DNA of 47,365 nucleotides from Bdellovibrio sp. (GTDB lineage Bacteria > Bdellovibrionota > Bdellovibrionia > Bdellovibrionales > Bdellovibrionaceae): assembly GCA_003176075.1 (NCBI GenBank), contig PSRN01000280.1:1-47365 (forward strand), given 5' to 3'. Below, in pieces: positions 1 to 7,737 of the stretch. Numbering within the stretch: position 1 is the first letter of the stretch; every line of letters begins with the position of its first letter. Made by a program: the position numbers and the translations under genes. The notes below the pieces were generated by a model. That model did no database searches, was not told where the DNA came from, and was given only the letters and a program-made list of their open reading frames with translations.

Positions 1-898
1 CCGCCGCATCCGACGAACCATTAGAGGCATGAAGGCCACCGCCCGAATCCCCTCCAGCTCCGTCGTCGTTGACTTTGACTCCTTTCATGCCGTCCAATCC
101 GCCCGCCTTGATCGCGGCCTGTCCTTTTTGAAGAGCATCTTTCAGGGCGCCCATTTCACTCGACGACAGACCGCTTCCCGATCCATCCGACACCGCCGAG
201 GCCACATCGACGGTTCGACCGTCCGCCAGGGTGATTTTCTTCATGTCGGAGGAAAGTTTCGCGTCGGCAGCCCTCGCGGCGGCATGAAGGGTGGCCAGTG
301 TTGTCGTGTAGGCCGGAGAGGTCGTCACGCTGGGATTCGCACTCGACGTGTAGGCCGGAGTCACCGAGGCGACTTGACCGGCTGACTGGTTCTGCGCGTT
401 CGACATGTTCGCGGCCGTCATCAGCCCGGCCGCCGCTCCTAAAAGTGAACCAATGCAAAGCGCTTGCATACCGGGCTTGCCACAGGTCATCGCCGCCATT
501 CCGGCCATCACCCCGGCAGCCAAGGCTCCGGCGTTGGCGCCATTGCCTTGCTGCTGACCCGCATTTTGTCCGTTGTTTTGCACGCCGTAAGTCGTGTTGG
601 TCACTGCTGGCGGAGTATAAACCGACGGCGTATAGGCTTGATTGGTGGTTGAAGAAGTCGCCGTGCTGGTCGCCCCCGTCGAAGAGGTTTCCCCCGTCGG
701 ATGGACCGAAGCCCCTGTCACCACGATGGGGCTTGGATCCGCCAACGCGCTCCCCTGAAAAGCTGTAAGTGCCAGAAAGGGCGCCAGGAAAAGCGAAAGG
801 AAAAGCACCAAAGATCTGTGGAAGTGCCGACGGAGCCGCCCCGGGCGGCGGAGCTCGTGAAGGCACCGACGACTTGGAAATTGCCCGATTTTTCTCAC
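1..898 (-). CDS. Secreted Ala/Gly/Thr-rich protein, truncated by window edge
   Basis: I do not recognise this family. About 299 codons are visible; the 3' end lies beyond base 1. The GTG start at 898 is chosen because GGGAGGG lies about 5 bases upstream. The N-terminus has a very long Arg-rich n-region (residues 1-29), then a hydrophobic stretch (SLVLFLSLFLAPFLALTAF) and a likely cleavage after ALA at residue 53. The mature part opens with a Ser/Thr/Pro linker, then an Asn/Gln-rich segment. Next comes a small-residue hydrophobic stretch with two Cys (CGKPGMQALC), about residues 115-150, which could span a membrane. Residues 7-28 of the n-region are encoded by a dispersed palindromic repeat (817-876). 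The gene follows the previous minus-strand gene by 19 bases, so they are probably co-transcribed. The role is unknown; the general composition resembles its neighbour. Confidence 0.7.
   Translation of the reverse strand, partial: MRKIGQFPSRRCLHELRRPGRLRRHFHRSLVLFLSLFLAPFLALTAFQGSALADPSPIVVTGASVHPTGETSSTGATSTATSSTTNQAYTPSVYTPPAVTNTTYGVQNNGQNAGQQQGNGANAGALAAGVMAGMAAMTCGKPGMQALCIGSLLGAAAGLMTAANMSNAQNQSAGQVASVTPAYTSSANPSVTTSPAYTTTLATLHAAARAADAKLSSDMKKITLADGRTVDVASAVSDGSGSGLSSSEMGALKDALQKGQAAIKAGGLDGMKGVKVNDDGAGGDSGGGLHASNGSSDAA
817..876 (-). repeat. Dispersed palindromic repeat, copy 1 (long form)
   Basis: On the minus strand this copy starts CCAAGTCGTCGGTGCC and ends GTCGGCACTTCCACA. It carries an extra inner palindrome around CCGCCCGGGGCGG (about 835-850). 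It lies in the start region of the minus-strand secreted protein and is translated into its Arg-rich n-region. It is one of six related copies in the window. Confidence 0.75.
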
Positions 899-917
899 TA
901 TACCCTCCCGTTGCGTT

Positions 918-2213
918 CTAATTGAAAATCAAACTCGGCCGAGTCGCATGATAACAGTCATTCACTTTTTCCCAGTTGGATCGTCCGGCGGCACCGGAGG
1001 CCGCTCCCGCGGGCTGTCTGCGAAGCACGAACTGGGACATCTTTCCTTTTCCTTTTGGTAAGGGTGACTCAGGATAACCACTACCGAATTTTCCATTCGA
1101 TCCGCCAGTGCCGTTGTAATCGCCGGCGTTGACTTGTAACTCAGCGGGTTTGGTCGCCGCTCCGTCTTGTCCCTTGCCAGCCGGCGGCTTGTTGCTGGTG
1201 GAGTCACCACCAGCGGGCGAGCCTGGCAGATTGCCGCCACCACCACCTCCCAAAGGCTTAGTGGGATCCGTGGCGCCTTGGCTGCCGCCCGGGCTCGACG
1301 GCGGCGAACTGCCGCCGCTGGTTCCCGCATGCGACGCCGTTGCATCGGCGGGAGTGTTGGTATTCTGGTTACAACCACGAGGATCTGACTGGCACTGGCA
1401 CTGTTGCGCGAAAGCCGGATCATTCGCGTAAGACGAGGGGACATTGCAGTTCTTGGCCGGCGCACACTGGGTCGCATAGTTGGGATTCGTGGCGCTGTTT
1501 GGATCCTGGCAGTTCACTTGGGTTGAGTTCTGCTGGCAATTTTGCATTGTCGCCGCCGCGAGAGCCACAGTGGCCAACAGCGCCGCAATGGCCCCGAGGT
1601 TTTGGCCGTAGTTGTCGCAATTTCCACCCGCTTGATCTCCGAATTCCTTGACCGACTTGGCGTTCTTCATGCACGCCTGTTGTTTTTTCTTGTCGGTCAC
1701 GCCAGAGCACTTGCTGGCGCCGTTCTTGGCATCATTGCAAGCACTCTTGCAACCGCCTTGGCCGGAACTGCAGTCGCCCTGAAAGGCCTTCAAGAGCCCC
1801 GTCAGCATTGGCAACAGCGCGGCCATGGCATTGCAGTTTTGATTCGGTGTGGAGCCAGGCATATTGCTCGCGCCTTGCTGTTGTTGCGTGGCCTGTTGCG
1901 AATTCGGATTTGTCTGGTTGTTACATTTATTCTCGGCGCCCTTGGCCGCCTCATTGCACTTCTTTGCTGCCTCTTTAAACTGCCCAGCCATGGGATCGTC
2001 GTCATCAAAACCATCGACGGTATTCTGATACTTGTCTCCAATTTTGTTTTGGTCGTAATAGTTGGCGTCTTTCTTTTGTTGCCCTCCTCCAAAAAAATCA
2101 GAAAAAAGACCGCCGCCACTGCTGCTGCTGCTGTCCGCAAAAGCTTGCGGTGGAATTCCACCCATCACCAACGAGCATGCGACAATGAGATGAATTTTCT
2201 TCTGAATGATCAT
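918..2213 (-). CDS. Secreted Asn/Gln/Gly/Cys-rich protein
   Basis: Unrecognised family. The predicted protein has about 431 residues and a signal peptide (MIIQKKIHLIVACSLVMGG, cleavage near AFA-DSS). It then has Ser/Gly runs, an Asn/Gln-rich stretch, a Cys-rich block and a hydrophobic alanine-rich segment (GAIAALLATVALAAATM). A second Cys-rich block (CQCQSDPRGC) is followed by a long Gly/Pro/Ser tail. The many Cys pairs suggest disulfides after export. The start is uncertain. The ATG at 2213 gives a normal signal peptide but has a weak ribosome-binding site (CTCAGG directly before it). The frame stays open to an ATG at 2354, with further in-frame ATGs that would give a longer n-region. It lies 19 bases upstream of the other secreted protein and probably forms an operon with it. 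A surface or periplasmic role is inferred. Confidence 0.7.
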   Translation of the reverse strand: MIIQKKIHLIVACSLVMGGIPPQAFADSSSSSGGGLFSDFFGGGQQKKDANYYDQNKIGDKYQNTVDGFDDDDPMAGQFKEAAKKCNEAAKGAENKCNNQTNPNSQQATQQQQGASNMPGSTPNQNCNAMAALLPMLTGLLKAFQGDCSSGQGGCKSACNDAKNGASKCSGVTDKKKQQACMKNAKSVKEFGDQAGGNCDNYGQNLGAIAALLATVALAAATMQNCQQNSTQVNCQDPNSATNPNYATQCAPAKNCNVPSSYANDPAFAQQCQCQSDPRGCNQNTNTPADATASHAGTSGGSSPPSSPGGSQGATDPTKPLGGGGGGNLPGSPAGGDSTSNKPPAGKGQDGAATKPAELQVNAGDYNGTGGSNGKFGSGYPESPLPKGKGKMSQFVLRRQPAGAASGAAGRSNWEKVNDCYHATRPSLIFN

Positions 2214-2353
2214 CCTGAGAAATGTCTTCTGGAGGACTGTCTTCCAGAAAAATGACTGCCAAAACTGACGAACGTGATGATTCCCCATGTAACCGTACCC
2301 CATGGGACCATTATCCTTGATCTGGTTTTGTTTCCAGAACCCAAAATGATCCA

Positions 2354-2370
2354 TGTCTCACAACGAGACA
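2354..2370. promoter_or_regulatory. Inverted repeat TGTCTC-N5-GAGACA upstream of secreted-protein gene
   Basis: TGTCTC and GAGACA are perfect 6-base arms around ACAAC. The element lies upstream of the minus-strand secreted-protein gene and could be a repressor site or an RNA hairpin. No function can be assigned. Confidence 0.3.
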
Positions 2371-2392
2371 GAGGCTTGGAAATGAGCAATTC

Positions 2393-2912
2393 AAAGTGTC
2401 ACTTCAAACTATACTCTGTCCAAGCGTTCAACAGGCCTTCCCGCAATTCCTGGAGAGATGCTGTCAGAAGAATTTTTGAAACCTTTGAAGCTCACTCAGA
2501 AGGCATTCGCGAATCACATCGATGTCGATATCAAAACGGTGAACCGTTTGATTAAAGGACACGCTGCTGTTACACCAGAACTCGCTGTGACTGCCGGTGT
2601 AGCTCGTTAAGGTTTCCCTTGGTCATTGAATCGGATGGTCTTTAACTTCGGCCGGCAAGTCTTGGGTGAGACAACCGGGGGGCAGATACATATGGCAAGT
2701 GGGCCGGACACACGGAGATCAATTTGCCAAATGGAGCTTTGCGGGGAGCTCGCCGATTTTCCCTTCCCACCCGCGGCACTTATTATACGGGACAACCAAA
2801 GTCCCTCCAAGTGGGCACCTGCCAGCTCGTACAGAGGCGAGGGGAGGACTCAGCATATTGAAGAGTCTATTCGAGACTCCCTCGCCGCCAAACTCAAGAT
2901 TATCCCTTACAA
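2393..2912 (-). pseudogene. Decayed second copy of the 3' end of the TadG-like gene, split by an insertion
   Basis: Two pieces match the end of the intact TadG-like gene that stops at 3032. The piece at about 2869-2912 reads N-L-E-F-G-G-E-G-V-S, against D-L-E-F-G-G-E-G-V-S in the intact protein, and the similarity extends upstream at nucleotide level (CTTGTAAGGGA against TTTGCAAGGGA). The piece at about 2393-2430 reads NAWTEYSLK followed by stop, against NAWTEDSFK followed by stop. In the intact gene these blocks are separated by only four codons. Here about 440 bases lie between them, and part of that insert encodes a HigA-like antitoxin fragment on the opposite strand. The simplest reading is a tandem duplication of the gene end, later interrupted and eroded. 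Confidence 0.6.
2434..2610 (+). pseudogene. HigA-like antitoxin remnant
   Basis: The frame from 2434 reads G-L-P-A-I-P-G-E-M-L-S-E-E-F-L-K-P-L and continues through LTQKAFANHIDVDIKTVNRL and VTPELAV to a stop at 2608-2610. This matches the start of HigA-family antitoxins: a PGEIL-type opening, EEFLxPL, a helix-turn-helix and an ITPELAL-like block. The family is normally about 90-100 residues. Here the helix-turn-helix is kept but the second half (the GTSPEFWLNLQ-type region) is lost at a stop. No HigB-like toxin is visible beside it. An ATG at 2458 would give a 50-aa peptide, so a short DNA-binding product cannot be excluded. It sits inside the sequence that splits the duplicated TadG-like end. 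Confidence 0.6.
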
Positions 2913-3031
2913 GCAGCAGTTGATTTTTCTAACTGACTGGGCCCTCGGTTGCAATAACGGAGCTTCCACAGCAGTATGTGCAACTGCCCCCTTGAGGTTC
3001 TCCCGCTTGATTTGATCGATATTTTTCGCCA

Positions 3032-5251
3032 CTACTTGAAACTGTCCTCTGTCCAAGCGTTCGATAGCGGACCCGAGACACCCTCGCCACCAAACTCAAG
3101 GTCACTCCCTTGCAAATACTCACCGTCCACCATTTTCACTGAATAACCGGTGCGGCCTCCCGCAAAGCAGTTTCCGGGAACCGCCGCGTTGGGAGGCTGG
3201 GCGTCGTTGATGACGAATCTTTCCTGGCATTGGCCAAACCGGTCCACTGGATCCAAACGATAATCACCCGGCTGGGTCATGTGCCAGCTCGTCAGTGTTT
3301 CGATGAATGCGGTGGTGGCTCCTTGATTGGCGCCGATATAATAAGAGAGCATATTCCAGGGGTAAATGTTGTTGGTTCGCGAGAAAACAATCTGATCCCG
3401 CACGGTCATGGACTCGTAGGGTTGGCCAGCTCCCTTGCGATACCCCAGATCACCCCGCACCTGTGTGTTGGCGAAATCGTCCCGGTTCATCAACCTCACC
3501 GCATAGTTGCGCCAAAAATCCGGCTCTATGGAATAATAGGTGATGTCGAACTGGTCAGGAATCACAAAGGCAATTTCCAAGTCACGGAGTGCAACCGTTT
3601 TGTTGCCTTGACTGTCCCACGCCAAAATATCACCAGTGCTGGCGGGATCACTCAGGTCCGTGCTCGAGATTAGGTGATTGTAGTAATCCCACTTGGCTTG
3701 CGTCGGCGGCTGATTGCGCTGCCAGATGGCGGAAGTGACTTGCCCCATGGAAAGCGTGCTCTTGGTGCCGATCTGGTCGCCGGTGTAGCGGCTGAAATCG
3801 GCTTGCAGGCTATCATTCGACACCGCGGGCGGAGCCTCGCCCGAAACCATGCGGGGCGGAAGATTAGGATCGATCTTGTCAGCGCCTTGCGAAGCGGCGG
3901 CTCCCTGCGGCCATTCGCGGTAGTACCAGGGACCGATACGGCCGCCGAAGGGCTTGGCGAAAGCACGCGCGGTGAGTTTCACCGCGCCGAAGGGACTGAA
4001 AGGAATTTTCGGCGACGTGGTCGCTTGCACTCCCACATAGGCCGCGCACCAGGGATTTTTTTCGTAACCCACGGTCGTATGCCAAAGGCGATTCGCGGGA
4101 GCATTGAGGTCATTGGGATCGGTGATCAAATTGACCAATTGATCAATCATCGCGGGGTCCAATCCGTCGCCGTATCGCGGTTTGCTGAAGGTGCCTCCCG
4201 CATTGATAATTCTCGGTTCAAAGCCGATGCTTGTATGGCCGTCGCAATCGCCTTCAAGATAGACATACAAAGGGGTCAGGAAAATTTCATTCAACCACTT
4301 GGGCGGGATCTGGTCATTGCCGTCGGTGCCTTGGCAGGCGGTTTCTCCGAGAGCGTTGTAGAACGTGAAGGAGCCCTGATTTCCCCCGGCTCCTCCCGCC
4401 CGGGATCCGGTTTCCGCTTGATTGATGTCTATTTGTTCCTGGTTTTGCGCCGTCAAGTTCTTGTAGAATGTTGTCGCGGCCCCGGCGCGAACCGAATCAC
4501 CGTCGATATCACGAAGATCGGTGGTGGAATAACTGATATCGTTGGCCAGGTGGTTGAGGACCTGTTTGCGGTTTTTCATTTCCTGGCGATAGGCAAGGAT
4601 AAAGCGGGCCAGAGCAAACCAAGTCAGACTCGAGCTGATCCGGCACTGCCTCTTGGTCTTGTCGACCAGATTGCGTGAGGCATCTTCGATGGATCTGGCG
4701 AGACTTCCGAGAATTCCCTCCGCCAAGCCGAAATTAATCCCGTTTTCCGAGGGAATTCCAAGCAACGGGATATTGACCCCCGCGCACATATCCCGGCAGT
4801 AGTCTTCGTTGGGTTCCATCAAGTCAAAAACGGGATAGTTGATGCAAAAACTCGTGGGACAAACTTGACCATTGGCCGCCGTAAAGGGCTGGTCCACCGA
4901 GCCTGGCCCCCGCAACGTCTTATTCACCGAATCGTAAGGATGATTGATAGTGTCGCCGGCCATGCCGAGCATCCGATAGCGCCAAACCATCAGCTTCCAA
5001 GCTTGCCGGAGTTGATAATTCACGTGCGCAATGGCGTTCATGGACTCGGCCTGCTTCATGGCGCCATAGTAGGCGGCAAGATCCACCGAGTTTTGCAGAT
5101 TGATTTTGTGATGGACCAGAAGACCGACGTTGACCACCATGGCGAAGAACACAAAAAGAACCTGGAATATCAAAGCGACGAATATGGCGATTTGTCCGCG
5201 ATCTCCGGTGGAGCCCCCGCGTTGGCCTTTGGCAGTGATCATAGTCATCAT
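3032..5251 (-). CDS. TadG-like pilus-assembly/secreted protein
   Basis: About 739 residues. The N-terminus (GDRGQIAIFVALIFQVLFVF, then NVGLLVHHKINLQNSVDLAA) has the pattern of TadE/TadG-type proteins: a Gly-Gln motif, one membrane segment, and a following helix that ends LQNSVDLAAYYGA. The remaining 650 or so residues should be extracytoplasmic and carry several Cys. Family knowledge: TadG-type proteins are minor pseudopilin-like parts of Flp pilus systems. The start at 5251 (ATGATG) is preceded by GAGGGAAA. A 45-codon upstream reading frame ends overlapping this start, so translational coupling is possible. It lies 31 kb from the main Tad cluster. Its last codons are duplicated in decayed form just downstream. 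Confidence 0.75.
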   Translation of the reverse strand: MMTMITAKGQRGGSTGDRGQIAIFVALIFQVLFVFFAMVVNVGLLVHHKINLQNSVDLAAYYGAMKQAESMNAIAHVNYQLRQAWKLMVWRYRMLGMAGDTINHPYDSVNKTLRGPGSVDQPFTAANGQVCPTSFCINYPVFDLMEPNEDYCRDMCAGVNIPLLGIPSENGINFGLAEGILGSLARSIEDASRNLVDKTKRQCRISSSLTWFALARFILAYRQEMKNRKQVLNHLANDISYSTTDLRDIDGDSVRAGAATTFYKNLTAQNQEQIDINQAETGSRAGGAGGNQGSFTFYNALGETACQGTDGNDQIPPKWLNEIFLTPLYVYLEGDCDGHTSIGFEPRIINAGGTFSKPRYGDGLDPAMIDQLVNLITDPNDLNAPANRLWHTTVGYEKNPWCAAYVGVQATTSPKIPFSPFGAVKLTARAFAKPFGGRIGPWYYREWPQGAAASQGADKIDPNLPPRMVSGEAPPAVSNDSLQADFSRYTGDQIGTKSTLSMGQVTSAIWQRNQPPTQAKWDYYNHLISSTDLSDPASTGDILAWDSQGNKTVALRDLEIAFVIPDQFDITYYSIEPDFWRNYAVRLMNRDDFANTQVRGDLGYRKGAGQPYESMTVRDQIVFSRTNNIYPWNMLSYYIGANQGATTAFIETLTSWHMTQPGDYRLDPVDRFGQCQERFVINDAQPPNAAVPGNCFAGGRTGYSVKMVDGEYLQGSDLEFGGEGVSGPLSNAWTEDSFK

Positions 5252-5385
5252 TTTCCCTCGGATCTCAGACCGCCACAAGAAGCGAAAGGGGTTTTGACTT
5301 CCTCGCGGGGCCAAGTCAGACTTTTGGAACGAAATAACGGCACTGCGGAGGTGCCGAAGGCACCAACTTGGAGAGGCTCGACCAT
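5248..5385 (-). CDS. Possible 45-aa leader peptide containing the palindromic repeat
   Basis: A minus-strand frame starts with ATG at 5385 and stops at 5248-5250, overlapping the ATG of the TadG-like gene. Its residues 6-15 are QVGAFGTSAV, encoded by the dispersed repeat. Nearly the same peptide is seen in TadB of this window (QVGAFGISAV). Stop-start overlap and the shared peptide support translation. Against it, there is no clear ribosome-binding site before the ATG. It could instead be an untranslated leader. Confidence 0.35.
   Translation of the reverse strand: MVEPLQVGAFGTSAVPLFRSKSLTWPREEVKTPFASCGGLRSEGK
5342..5371 (-). repeat. Dispersed palindromic repeat, copy 2 (short form)
   Basis: This 30-base copy reads on the minus strand as CCAAGTTGGTGCC, a TTC loop, then GGCACCTCCGCAGT, with a perfect 6-base stem (GGTGCC/GGCACC). 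It lies between divergent genes. On the plus strand its end contributes TTGGAG to the ribosome-binding region of the gene at 5384. On the minus strand it sits in the leader of the TadG-like gene. Confidence 0.85.
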
Positions 5386-6349
5386 GGTCGGTTCGCTGAA
5401 TTCGCGTAAACCATTACTGTCTTCCCTATTGATGGTCGCGGCATTGATTCTTTTTTGCGGTCAACCGTCCCATTCCGAGACACTGTTTGAAGGTTACTAC
5501 AGGGTTTTCCGGTCCGGGCAACACGTCGGTTTCTTTATTATGCGGCACCGCTTTGAGCCGGTGGAGGGGAAGAAAAAGAAGTTCAAGTTCACGTCCACCA
5601 CATTTATGAAAACGGTGGGAGAAGATGGCGAGGACACCGAAAGCATCAAAGCCGTCTGCGACGAAAATCTGGTGCCGCTCAGTTATTCCTATACCGCTCT
5701 TTCGGGAAAAAAAACCCGCACCATTGACGCCACTTTCGCTGACGGCAAGTACACGGCCCACATCAAGAACAACGGGCAAGACGAAAAAATTCAAAAGCCG
5801 TTGCCCACAGGGGTTTTTCTCAGCCAGTTCCTGCTTCACTATATTTTGCGGACGAAACAAGGCTTAAAGCCAAACCTCAGAGTTTCGTACCGTGCCTTGG
5901 CCGAGGAATTCGGCGAAGTGAAAGATGGAGTCGCCACGACAAAGGATTACGAAGTCCAAGAGGGACTGCGGGTCTTGCGCGTCGAAAACACCTTCCTGGG
6001 TCAAAACTCCATCAACTTTGTTTCCGAAAAAGGCGAAATCATATCGACCCACATGACCGAAACAAAGATGGCTCTTGAACTGACCGCGAGCCCCTCAACG
6101 GCGACCGCTGATTTCAAGGTTCCAAGCCCCGTGCTTGCTGGACTCTTCGGTGAAGTGCCGACGGGCCAAAAAAATATCCTTTCGCAAATCAAACATGAAG
6201 AAGTGCAGGTGCCAAAGCCAATCATTCCCGAGGGCGCGACCAAACAGCAAGGGGTCCCGGCTGGTAAAGGAATCCAGCTCAAAGCGAAAATTCCACGGGA
6301 TGAACCGCCAAACCCGCCGGCTTCCGACTCCGCCAAGGACCCCCAATGA
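5384..6349 (+). CDS. Secreted protein, DUF3108-like
   Basis: A 321-residue protein with a signal peptide (SSLLMVAALILFC, cleavage near SHS-ETL). The body is rich in beta-strand patterns: YYRVFRSGQHVGFFIMRHRF, then a Lys-rich loop, then FTSTTFMKT. This recalls DUF3108-type periplasmic proteins, but the match is weak and the function unknown. The tail from about residue 270 is Pro/Lys-rich and probably disordered. The start at 5384 has GGAGAGG 8 bases upstream, partly formed by the edge of the palindromic repeat. Its stop overlaps the NagZ start as ATGA, so the two are co-translated. That suggests a cell-envelope role. Confidence 0.7.
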   Translation: MVGSLNSRKPLLSSLLMVAALILFCGQPSHSETLFEGYYRVFRSGQHVGFFIMRHRFEPVEGKKKKFKFTSTTFMKTVGEDGEDTESIKAVCDENLVPLSYSYTALSGKKTRTIDATFADGKYTAHIKNNGQDEKIQKPLPTGVFLSQFLLHYILRTKQGLKPNLRVSYRALAEEFGEVKDGVATTKDYEVQEGLRVLRVENTFLGQNSINFVSEKGEIISTHMTETKMALELTASPSTATADFKVPSPVLAGLFGEVPTGQKNILSQIKHEEVQVPKPIIPEGATKQQGVPAGKGIQLKAKIPRDEPPNPPASDSAKDPQ

Positions 6350-7509
6350 CTGGCCAAGCCGGTACCTTCGGCGTGGGCGGCGTGGGCGGCCCGGCCGCCA
6401 CGGGCGTCACCTCCGCAGTGATGACTCTGGAAAAGCTGGCCGGTCATCATCTGATCATGGGGCTATCGGGTCCCACCTTAAGCGCCGAAGAAAGACGCTT
6501 TCTTGTGGATTACGACATCGCCGGGGTCATTCTGTTTCCCCGCAATCTGAATTCCCCGCAACAGATCTATGACCTCACGGCCGAGATCCAGTCCCTGAGT
6601 TCGAAAACCGTTTCGGGACTTCCCTTGTTTGTGTCCATTGATATGGAAGGCGGAAGGGTCGCCCGCTTGAAAGAGCCCTTCACCCAATGGCCGCCACTGC
6701 GCCAGCTGGGCATCGGCGATTCCGCCCAATTGGCATTTGATATGAGTTTAGCCATGGGAGTTGAACTTGGCGCGGTCGGCATCAATCTTGATTTTGCGCC
6801 TGTCCTGGACATTCTGACGAATCCGGAAAACACGGTCATTGGCGACAGAGCCGTCAGCGACACCAGCGAAAGAGTCATGAAACTGGGTTCGGCGCTGGTG
6901 CGTGGCTACCTCAAGTCGGGGATCATTCCTTGCGGCAAGCATTTCCCCGGCCACGGCAACACACTGGTCGATAGCCACGAAGACCTGCCCGTCGAGCAGA
7001 CCGACCTTGAGCGCCTTCGCGCCGTCGAACTTAAGCCCTTTCTGCGCGCCTTTCGGTCGGGATTGGAAATGGTCATGAGCTCGCACATTTTGTTTCCCCG
7101 GATCGATCCCGAGTGGCCGGTGACTTTGTCAGAGATTTTTTTGCGCCGGATTTTAAGGGAAGAACTGCGCTATCGGCATTTAGTCATCAGCGATGACTTG
7201 GATATGAAGGCTCTGTCAAACCATTACGACCCCCGCCTCGTTCCGGTGCGGGCCCTTCAGGCGGGGATCGACCTCCTGCTTTATTGCAATGATCCGAGCT
7301 CACCGGAGCGAGCCATCGATGCCATCTGCAAGGCGGTGGTCGACGGCTGGCTCGACCGGCGACAGTTGGAAGAGAGCTTTGGGCGGATCGAGCAATTCAA
7401 GCGCGAGCATCCGGGGGCCAAACCACGACCCGCAAAGGAAACGGCTCTTCGACTTGTCGGCGCGGCCGAGCACCTGGAATTGGCGGCGACGATTCGGCGA
7501 TATACCTGA
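6346..7509 (+). CDS. nagZ: Beta-N-acetylhexosaminidase NagZ
   Basis: A glycoside hydrolase family 3 enzyme that removes N-acetylglucosamine from anhydromuropeptides during cytoplasmic murein recycling. The family signature KHFPGHG is at residues 198-204, with DSH at 209-211 on the catalytic loop. The nucleophile region ISDDLDM is at 281-287, and SIDMEGGRV at 97-105 is also typical. Length (387) is slightly above the usual 330-370 because residues 4-25 (QAGTFG to VTSAV) come from the long form of the dispersed repeat. The family's normal start lies near LAGHHL (residue 31). ATG at 6346 overlaps the previous stop. An ATG at 6421, just after the repeat, is an alternative but has no ribosome-binding site. 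There is no signal peptide, so the protein should be cytoplasmic. Confidence 0.93.
   Translation: MTGQAGTFGVGGVGGPAATGVTSAVMTLEKLAGHHLIMGLSGPTLSAEERRFLVDYDIAGVILFPRNLNSPQQIYDLTAEIQSLSSKTVSGLPLFVSIDMEGGRVARLKEPFTQWPPLRQLGIGDSAQLAFDMSLAMGVELGAVGINLDFAPVLDILTNPENTVIGDRAVSDTSERVMKLGSALVRGYLKSGIIPCGKHFPGHGNTLVDSHEDLPVEQTDLERLRAVELKPFLRAFRSGLEMVMSSHILFPRIDPEWPVTLSEIFLRRILREELRYRHLVISDDLDMKALSNHYDPRLVPVRALQAGIDLLLYCNDPSSPERAIDAICKAVVDGWLDRRQLEESFGRIEQFKREHPGAKPRPAKETALRLVGAAEHLELAATIRRYT
6354..6419 (+). repeat. Dispersed palindromic repeat, copy 3 (long form)
   Basis: Starts CCAAGCCGGTACCTTCGG and ends GTCACCTCCGCAGT. Between them is a nested palindrome, GGGCGGCCCGGCCGCC (about 6384-6399). It lies in frame inside the first 25 codons of nagZ and encodes QAGTFG followed by a Gly/Val/Ala stretch and VTSAV. 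Confidence 0.8.
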
Positions 7510-7684
7510 GGCATTCGAAGTGGGCGATCGGCCTTGGAATCCAAGATGTTGCAATAACTAAGTATATTGTTGTAGAGTGTACTTCATATGGGACGCCATA
7601 CAGTGTACTGATGCTTCTTTCTTGAGAGACAAAATCACTGTGTCGAGGCACAGCTGAGAAACCTTCAAAATTCATCAACATAAT

Positions 7685-7713
7685 TTGACACGTGTATAGT
7701 CATGTGTCATACT
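7685..7713 (+). promoter_or_regulatory. Sigma70-type promoter with overlapping operator for the Phd/VapC pair
   Basis: TTGACA at 7685-7690, a 17-base spacer, and CATACT at 7708-7713. An inverted repeat, TGACACGTG (7686-7694) and CATGTGTCA (7701-7709), overlaps both boxes with one mismatch between arms. Phd-family antitoxins commonly repress their own operon by binding such sites, so autoregulation is likely. Confidence 0.7.
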
Positions 7714-7737
7714 AGTGTTCATTGCGGAGAAAATCTT

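Noticed and set aside
156..866. 236-codon minus-strand frame at the left edge
   Set aside because: Another minus-strand frame through the same bases (GTG at 898) has the ribosome-binding site, a signal peptide and a protein-like composition, and stays open to base 1.
1542..2255. Long plus-strand frame of 237 codons
   Set aside because: It is a mirror of the minus-strand secreted-protein gene, which has a signal peptide and sensible composition; the plus frame has neither a ribosome-binding site nor a recognisable domain.
3674..4678. 334-codon plus-strand frame
   Set aside because: Lies wholly antisense to the TadG-like gene and has no domain pattern.
4865..5383. Open frame upstream of the secreted-protein start at 5384
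   Set aside because: It is antisense to the TadG-like gene, and the signal peptide and ribosome-binding site support a start at 5384.
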